42,688 nt of DNA from Actinomycetes bacterium (GTDB lineage Bacteria; Actinomycetota; Acidimicrobiia; Acidimicrobiales; Microtrichaceae), in NCBI GenBank assembly GCA_023450775.1, contig JAEXGP010000320.1:1-42688 (forward strand). The letters are read 5' to 3'. Below are positions 37,970 to 42,688 of the stretch, in pieces. Under the pieces are notes generated by a model. The model was not told the origin of the DNA, did no database searches, and saw nothing but the letters and a program-made list of their open reading frames with translations. How positions within the stretch are numbered: position 1 is the first letter of the stretch; each line of letters opens with the position of its first letter. Made by a program: the position numbers and the translations under genes.

Positions 37970-39595
37970 ATGGCCAAGATCATCCAGTTCGACGAGGACG
38001 CCCGACGCCATCTCGAGGCGGGCATGAACCAGCTCGCGGACGCCGTTCGCGTCACGCTCGGCCCGAAGGGTCGCAACGTCGTCCTCGCCAAGAAGTGGGG
38101 CGCCCCGACGATCACCAACGACGGCGTGTCCATCGCCAAGGAGATCGAGCTGGACGACCCGTACGAGAACATCGGCGCCTCCCTGGTGAAGGAGGTCGCC
38201 AAGAAGACCGACGACGTCGCCGGTGACGGCACCACCACCGCCACGGTGCTCGCTTGGTCGATGGTGCGTGAGGGCCTCCGCAACCTGGCCGCGGGCGCCA
38301 ACCCGATGGGCATCAAGCGGGGCATCGAGGCGGCCGTCGAGTCCGCCGTCGCCAAGATCCACGAGCTCGCCGTCGAGGTCGACTCCAAGGACCAGATCGC
38401 CCAGGTCGCGTCGATCTCGGCCGCCGACAAGGAGATCGGCGAGTTGATCTCCGAGGCGATCGACAAGGTCGGCAAGGACGGCGTGATCACCGTCGAGGAG
38501 AGCCAGACCTTCGGCATGGGCCTGGAGTTCACCGAGGGCATGCGCTTCGACAAGGGCTACATCTCGCCCTACATGGTCACCGACACCGAGCGCATGGAAG
38601 CCGCGCTCGACAACCCGTACATCCTGTACGTGTCGTCGAAGATCACGAACGTCCGTGATCTCGTGCCCGTGCTCGAGAAGGTCATGCAGTCGGGCAAGCC
38701 GCTCGTCATCATCGCCGAGGACATCGAGGGCGAGGCCCTGGCCACCCTGGTGGTCAACAAGATCCGCGGCACCTTCAACTCGGTCGCCGTCAAGGCGCCG
38801 GGCTTCGGCGAGCGCCGCAAGGCGATGCTGCAGGACATGGCCATCCTCACCGGCGGCCAGGTCGTGTCGGAGGAGGTCGGCCTCAAGCTCGAGAACGTCG
38901 ACCTGAGCCTGCTCGGCTCCGCCGACAAGGTCGTCGTCACCAAGGACGAGACCACGATCGTCAACGGCGGCGGCTCCAAGGAGGACCTCGAGGGTCGCAT
39001 CGCCCAGATCAAGGCCGAGATCGAGAACACCGACTCGGACTACGACCGGGAGAAGCTGCAGGAGCGCCTGGCGAAGCTGTCCGGCGGCGTGGCCGTCCTC
39101 AAGGTCGGCGCCGCCACCGAAGTGGAGCTCAAGGAGAAGAAGCACCGCATCGAGGACGCCGTCTCCACGACCAAGGCCGCCATCGAGGAGGGTGTCGTCG
39201 CCGGCGGTGGCGTGACCCTGCTCCGTGCCCAGGCCGGCGTCGACGAGCTCATCAAGAAGCTCGAGGGGGACGAGGCCACCGGTGCCACGATCATCTCCCG
39301 TGCGCTCGAGGGCCCGATCAAGCAGATCGCCGAGAACGCCGGCATGGAGGGTGGCGTCGTCGTCGAGCGGGTGCGCTCGCTCAGCAAGCCGGCCGAGGGC
39401 CTCAACGCCGCCACCGGCGAGTACGAGGACCTGGTCGCCGCCGGCATCATCGACGCCGCCAAGGTGACCCGCTCGGCGCTGCAGAACGCTGCGTCGATCG
39501 CTGCGCTGTTCCTGACCACGGAGGCCGTGGTCGCCGACGCTCCGGAGAAGGCCGCTGCCGGCGGCGCCCCGGGCATGGGCGACATGGACTTCTGA
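37970..39595 (+). CDS. groL: Chaperonin GroEL
   Basis: A 541-residue group I chaperonin of full length. VTLGPKGRNVVL, the ATP-binding DGTTTATVLA block and GGGVTLLRA near 410 are present. The C-terminus is GGAPGMGDMDF rather than a long GGM tail. It folds proteins in an ATP-driven double ring with GroES. The start ATG has GGAGG at the right distance. No groES precedes it: the region upstream holds two CIRCE operators and the AHSA1 gene. Many actinobacteria carry such a lone groEL in addition to a groES-groEL operon, so a second copy may exist elsewhere. Confidence 0.97.
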   Translation: MAKIIQFDEDARRHLEAGMNQLADAVRVTLGPKGRNVVLAKKWGAPTITNDGVSIAKEIELDDPYENIGASLVKEVAKKTDDVAGDGTTTATVLAWSMVREGLRNLAAGANPMGIKRGIEAAVESAVAKIHELAVEVDSKDQIAQVASISAADKEIGELISEAIDKVGKDGVITVEESQTFGMGLEFTEGMRFDKGYISPYMVTDTERMEAALDNPYILYVSSKITNVRDLVPVLEKVMQSGKPLVIIAEDIEGEALATLVVNKIRGTFNSVAVKAPGFGERRKAMLQDMAILTGGQVVSEEVGLKLENVDLSLLGSADKVVVTKDETTIVNGGGSKEDLEGRIAQIKAEIENTDSDYDREKLQERLAKLSGGVAVLKVGAATEVELKEKKHRIEDAVSTTKAAIEEGVVAGGGVTLLRAQAGVDELIKKLEGDEATGATIISRALEGPIKQIAENAGMEGGVVVERVRSLSKPAEGLNAATGEYEDLVAAGIIDAAKVTRSALQNAASIAALFLTTEAVVADAPEKAAAGGAPGMGDMDF

Positions 39596-39628
39596 TCGGG
39601 ACAGACGTCTGATCAGCACCTGATCTGC

Positions 39629-39660
39629 ACGAAGGGCGGTCCTGCGGGGCCGCCCTTCGT
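39629..39660 (+). terminator. groL terminator hairpin
   Basis: A perfect 11-bp stem ACGAAGGGCGG/CCGCCCTTCGT with a 10-nt loop starts 34 bp after the groL stop. It is the strongest terminator-like hairpin in the window, though with little T-tract. Confidence 0.75.
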
Positions 39661-39679
39661 CGCGTCCGCCGGTCGCTCC

Positions 39680-39730
39680 CCTTCTCGGTGCTCGCATCGT
39701 CGCTCTACGACGACCAGCGCACCGAGAAGG
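39680..39730. repeat. Palindrome family E
   Basis: The perfect 12-bp outer arms CCTTCTCGGTGC/GCACCGAGAAGG enclose an inner stem TCGTCG/CGACGA. Its right half is the left part of the 100-bp direct repeat that recurs at 41308-41408. Confidence 0.7.
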
Positions 39731-39795
39731 ACGGCGACCGTCGAACTTGGGCATGAGCGGCCACTGGCTGGTCCGTGGTGCCCAAGGTTGGCCGA
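39696..39795 (+). repeat. 100-bp direct repeat, copy 1 (with hairpin F)
   Basis: This matches 41308-41408 in the same orientation over two conserved blocks separated by a variable stretch of about 13 nt. The second block forms a hairpin, CTTGGGCA (39746-39753)/TGCCCAAG (39779-39786), with a partial inner stem. It ends 10 bp from the stop codon of the minus-strand lipoprotein gene. Confidence 0.75.
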
Positions 39796-39804
39796 CCGGT
39801 CCGT

Positions 39805-41196
39805 TCAGCCGGGGCAGCCCTCGAACAGGTCGTCGGAGACCATGCCCTCGTCCTCATTGCCGTAGCGCAGCTCGGCGATCCGGTCGTAGGCGGCGACGAG
39901 GTCGGCGTCCGACATCGACGGCACGACGGCCGGATCGAGGTCGATGCGATCAGCTCCGGCGATCACCGATGAGACGATGCTGCTTCGCGACATCTGGCCC
40001 TGCCACTCCGTCTCGAGCATGGGACCGTCGAGCGCGAGTGACCGCTCGTACAGCGCGACGAGCTGGTCCTGGGGCAGGGCCGGGACCGACACCGGGTCGA
40101 TACCGAGCCGGTCGGCGTCATCGATCACCCACTCCTCGAGGTCGTCCCGGGTCCACTGGCCGCCGCTCGTCCCGATCGTCGGCTCACCGTCCGACTCGAC
40201 GTCGAACCCCTCGTCGTAGGACATGGCGTCGTCCTCGAGCTCACCGAAAGCGATGACCGTCGCCGGGTCCGGTGCGACGATCGAGATCGGCGCACCGAGG
40301 TCGGTGAACTCGTACGTCATCGTGCCGGTGCTGGCGCTCTCGACGTCGAGGAACATGCAGTCCTCGTACGCCTCGTCCACGGTGTTGGTGAACCGGATCT
40401 CGACCCGTCCGACCTCGTCGCCCGCTGCGAGCACCGTCAGCTCGAGCGTCGTGTGGTCGTGCAGGTAGTCGACGAGCTCCGCCACTCGGCTCTTGACGTC
40501 CTCGGGGAGCGAGCCCTCGCCGAACATGAACATGGTCGACAGCATCCCCGTCATCGGATCGACGCCATACAGCTCGAAGAGCTGATCGCCGCCCAGGCTG
40601 ATTCGGTAGCGGTCGAACGAGCGGTCGCCGATCTTCGCCGATCCATCGGTCCGCACGTCCCGTGCGCGCGAGAGCATCCGGTCCAGCCGCGACAGGATCT
40701 GTGGAGCCGTTGCGTCGCTGCCGGCCATCGAGTCCATGGTCATCATCGCGGCGGCGACCTCGGGATCGACGTCGTCGGGGAGGTCCATCTCGGCGATCCC
40801 CTCCGGAGTCGGCGTCATCCTGATCCACGACTTGCCCGCGAGGCTCGAGGCGTCGACGTCCCAGTACTCCTCGGTGGCCGGGCCGATCTTCTCGTAGGCG
40901 ACACCGTCCGCGATGAGGGTGGTCGTGGGGTCCTCGTCCTCCCACGTCTCGGTCCCGATGATGTCGTCGCCCGAGAACTCGCCGGTCCGAGTCACGTCGG
41001 CCGCGTCCTCGTCATCCATCGTGAACGTGTAGCGACCGGTGCCGCTGAACGTCTCCCGGACCGCGGCCTCGAACGCCACCGGCGCCGTGTCGCCGTCGGT
41101 GCGCAGCACCTGCTCGCCGCCGTCGCCGGTGCACGACGCGCCGAGCAGTCCCAGCCCGACCACGCACACGGCAGCGGTCGCCCGCGCTCTTCCCAT
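39805..41196 (-). CDS. Hypothetical lipoprotein, paralogue 1 (LppX/LprG-like suggestion)
   Basis: A 463-residue exported protein. The signal peptide ends in a lipobox-like GASC (C22). The mature protein begins with an acidic linker. The first half has VRETFSGTGRYTFTM and TRTGEFSGDD, then alternating strands ending YEFTDLGAPISIVAPDPA, similar in style to LppX/LprG lipid carriers, but no family is certain. The second half (about 330-463) contains two short helical repeats, each with a DD/A-DRLGIDPVSVPALPQDQL-type segment. The C-terminus is DDLFEGCPG. The start ATG at 41196 is chosen over in-frame upstream codons because the signal peptide starts there. It is divergent from its paralogue at 41471. 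Confidence 0.75.
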   Translation of the reverse strand: MGRARATAAVCVVGLGLLGASCTGDGGEQVLRTDGDTAPVAFEAAVRETFSGTGRYTFTMDDEDAADVTRTGEFSGDDIIGTETWEDEDPTTTLIADGVAYEKIGPATEEYWDVDASSLAGKSWIRMTPTPEGIAEMDLPDDVDPEVAAAMMTMDSMAGSDATAPQILSRLDRMLSRARDVRTDGSAKIGDRSFDRYRISLGGDQLFELYGVDPMTGMLSTMFMFGEGSLPEDVKSRVAELVDYLHDHTTLELTVLAAGDEVGRVEIRFTNTVDEAYEDCMFLDVESASTGTMTYEFTDLGAPISIVAPDPATVIAFGELEDDAMSYDEGFDVESDGEPTIGTSGGQWTRDDLEEWVIDDADRLGIDPVSVPALPQDQLVALYERSLALDGPMLETEWQGQMSRSSIVSSVIAGADRIDLDPAVVPSMSDADLVAAYDRIAELRYGNEDEGMVSDDLFEGCPG

Positions 41197-41307
41197 GACG
41201 TCCACCCTTCCGACGGAGCCCGCGCTCCTGCGGTCGAGCGTACCGACAGGTCGCCCACCCGTGACCTGGGCATTCCTCCTCGCCTGACGCCGGTTCCGTG
41301 TGTGGTG

Positions 41308-41408
41308 ATCGTCGCTCCACGACGACCAGCGCACCGAGAACCGAGGGTTCCAGCCGAACTTGGGCATGAGCGACCACTGGTTGGTCCGTGGTGCCCAAGG
41401 TCGGCCGA
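41308..41408 (+). repeat. 100-bp direct repeat, copy 2 (with hairpin F)
   Basis: The second copy of the repeat lies between the divergent starts of the two paralogues. It contains hairpin CTTGGGCA/TGCCCAAG with inner GACCA/TGGTC. Its left flank starts TTCCGTGTG, and the same bases recur at 42679-42687 after the second paralogue, where a third copy may begin beyond the window. Confidence 0.75.
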
Positions 41409-41438
41409 TGGCTCATCGCAGGAGCCGCGCGGCTCGGT

Positions 41439-41444
41439 ACCCTC
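41439..41444 (+). promoter_or_regulatory. Putative -10 element of lipoprotein paralogue 2
   Basis: TACCCT lies 26 nt before the GTG at 41471, leaving room for the GAGGAG ribosome site. This is a led transcript, unlike the leaderless ones. The minus-strand paralogue has a similar TACGCT at 41236-41241. Confidence 0.35.
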
Positions 41445-41470
41445 GTCGAAGGGTCGAGAGGAGCGGGACC

Positions 41471-42670
41471 GTGACTCGTATCGGAAGGTTCGTGTCGGGC
41501 GCGCTGGCGCTGGTCGTGGTCGGTGCCGGACTCGTCGGGTGCACCGGTGACGACGGCGAGGTGGTCGTCACCGATGACAGCAGCCCGGAGGACGTGCTCG
41601 CGACCGCCGCGGCGACGACCTTCGAGGGCACCGGCCGATTCCGCGGCGAGTTGCGGCTGAAGTCGTTCGGTGTCATCCACCAGGAGGGCGAGTTCTCCGG
41701 CGACGACGTCGCCGTTCGGGTGAAGATCGAGCCGTCGCCTGAGTCGCTGGCGCAGCACCCCACCGATCCGGATCTGCTGAGCACCGAGCGACGCACGGTC
41801 GACGGACGGTCGTACGGCCGCTCCGCCTCCATGGACCGATGGCAGCAAGCGCCCGATTCGTCCGGATCGTCGGAGTACCGGCCGGACCAGATCGCCGCTG
41901 TCCTCCGGCAGTTGGACGGCATTGAGGAGACCGGCGCTGACGAGGTCGACGGGGACCCTGTCACGACGTACGCCGGTCGGGTGGACCCCGCAGAGCTCGA
42001 CACGGCCTTCGGCGGAAGCTCCAGCGGCGCCGACGAGATCCCGGAGGATCAGATCCCTCCGGAGTTGCTGCGGATGCGTCGCCTCAGCCAGCTCGCCCTC
42101 GCAGCCCTCGACGCAGACGTGACGGTCGCTATCGATGACGACGGCCGACTCCGGCACCTCGTCGTGGACGTCGTCGGCGACCTCCCCGCCGAGCTCGCCG
42201 ACTGCGCGTTCTTCCAACAGCCGGGAGGCGATCCACGGATCCGGGTCGAGCTGACCTACTTCGATCTGGGAGCGGACGTCACCATCGAGGCACCCGACCC
42301 GGCGTTGGTCGACGACGGGTTCATCGGCATTGTGGGTGAGCCCGAAGATGCCTCGGCGCTTGACCCGGAGGACGACATGACGATGCTCGAGACGAGCGAC
42401 GGTCCGATACCGAGGATGGCGCTGGTGTTCGCGCTCACCGACGCCGCCCTGCTCGGCGACATCGCCCTCGATCCGTCGACGGTCGACGGCCTGCCCGACG
42501 ACGTGCTCGTCTCCCGCTTCGAGGAGCTCAAGGCGATCCGTGGGGGCGATGTGTGGGGCGGCACGACGCTGGGACCGTCGGAGGACGACACGACCACGAC
42601 GATGCTGGGTGGAGCGGACGAGTCGGAGAACGAGTCGTTCGACGACGTCTTCGAGGGCTGCCCGGCCTGA
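41471..42670 (+). CDS. Hypothetical lipoprotein, paralogue 2
   Basis: A 399-residue exported protein, diverged paralogue of the neighbour. The signal peptide has lipobox LVGC (C24). Shared blocks are FEGTGRFRGEL, HQEGEFSGDDV, the FDLGADVTIEAPDPA strand (compare TDLGAPISIVAPDPA), the residues DDVFEGCPA at the C-terminus, and the Asp-Pro-rich repeat DIALDPSTVDGLPDDVLVSRFEEL, present once here but twice in paralogue 1. The GTG start has GAGGAG upstream. The pair probably arose by duplication and inversion. Function is unknown; the LppX/LprG resemblance hints at lipid binding in the cell envelope. Confidence 0.75.
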   Translation: MTRIGRFVSGALALVVVGAGLVGCTGDDGEVVVTDDSSPEDVLATAAATTFEGTGRFRGELRLKSFGVIHQEGEFSGDDVAVRVKIEPSPESLAQHPTDPDLLSTERRTVDGRSYGRSASMDRWQQAPDSSGSSEYRPDQIAAVLRQLDGIEETGADEVDGDPVTTYAGRVDPAELDTAFGGSSSGADEIPEDQIPPELLRMRRLSQLALAALDADVTVAIDDDGRLRHLVVDVVGDLPAELADCAFFQQPGGDPRIRVELTYFDLGADVTIEAPDPALVDDGFIGIVGEPEDASALDPEDDMTMLETSDGPIPRMALVFALTDAALLGDIALDPSTVDGLPDDVLVSRFEELKAIRGGDVWGGTTLGPSEDDTTTTMLGGADESENESFDDVFEGCPA

Positions 42671-42688
42671 ACCTCGATTCCGTGTGCG

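Overview
The window is a gene-dense, very GC-rich stretch (third codon positions almost all G or C) with about thirty protein genes on both strands and no tRNA, rRNA, CRISPR array or transposase that I can recognise. The gene content (KdpD/KdpE, an F420-type luciferase-like oxidoreductase, the GpgS-FolP2 pair, a lone GroEL behind two CIRCE operators, a LytR_C protein, many GTG starts and many apparently leaderless promoters) fits a high-GC actinobacterium. Acidimicrobiia is my best guess, but that is inference from style, not from a marker gene.

Layout. 1-1752: the end of a KdpD-like sensor kinase overlapping its response regulator KdpE. 1774-4380 (minus): a DUF4062/NB-ARC STAND ATPase. 4529-6386 (minus): an ABC ATPase/FtsX-like permease pair. 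6495-7358: an LLM-class oxidoreductase. 7485-16701: an accessory island holding a TIR/beta-helix fusion protein, a minus-strand operon (degenerate Lon-like AAA+ protein, soluble VirD4/TraG-like ATPase, six-helix membrane protein), and a plus-strand pair (TrkA-N channel-like protein and a small protein with two RyR-type repeats). 16796-24917: sugar use, with a GH36 alpha-galactosidase and an ABC importer operon (binding lipoprotein, two permeases, MsmK-type ATPase) ending in a DUF4032 kinase-like gene. The importer promoter carries a CRP/GlxR-type operator. 24969-26911: an LPG-synthase-like membrane protein and a LytR_C protein.

26920-32269: compatible-solute and glycerate metabolism, with OtsB, a GT20 OtsA-like protein, a glycerate kinase, FolP2-like and GpgS. 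32492-34845: a MoaD/ThiS-like protein, a secreted beta-helix lipoprotein and a small acidic protein. 34894-37790: an FAD oxidoreductase under a TetR-type palindrome and an ArsR/AHSA1 pair. 37970-39595: groL with two CIRCE elements and a terminator. 39805-42670: two divergent paralogous lipoproteins separated and flanked by copies of a palindromic repeat.

The most interesting part is the island at 7.5-16.7 kb. A TIR domain that keeps its putative NADase glutamate sits beside RyR repeats and a TrkA-N membrane protein. An inactive-looking Lon-like AAA+ protein and a coupling-protein-like ATPase sit between them. This suggests a nucleotide-signalling conflict or defence system. A second theme is non-coding: several unrelated families of 40-55 bp nested palindromes occur between genes, and one lies inside a coding sequence.
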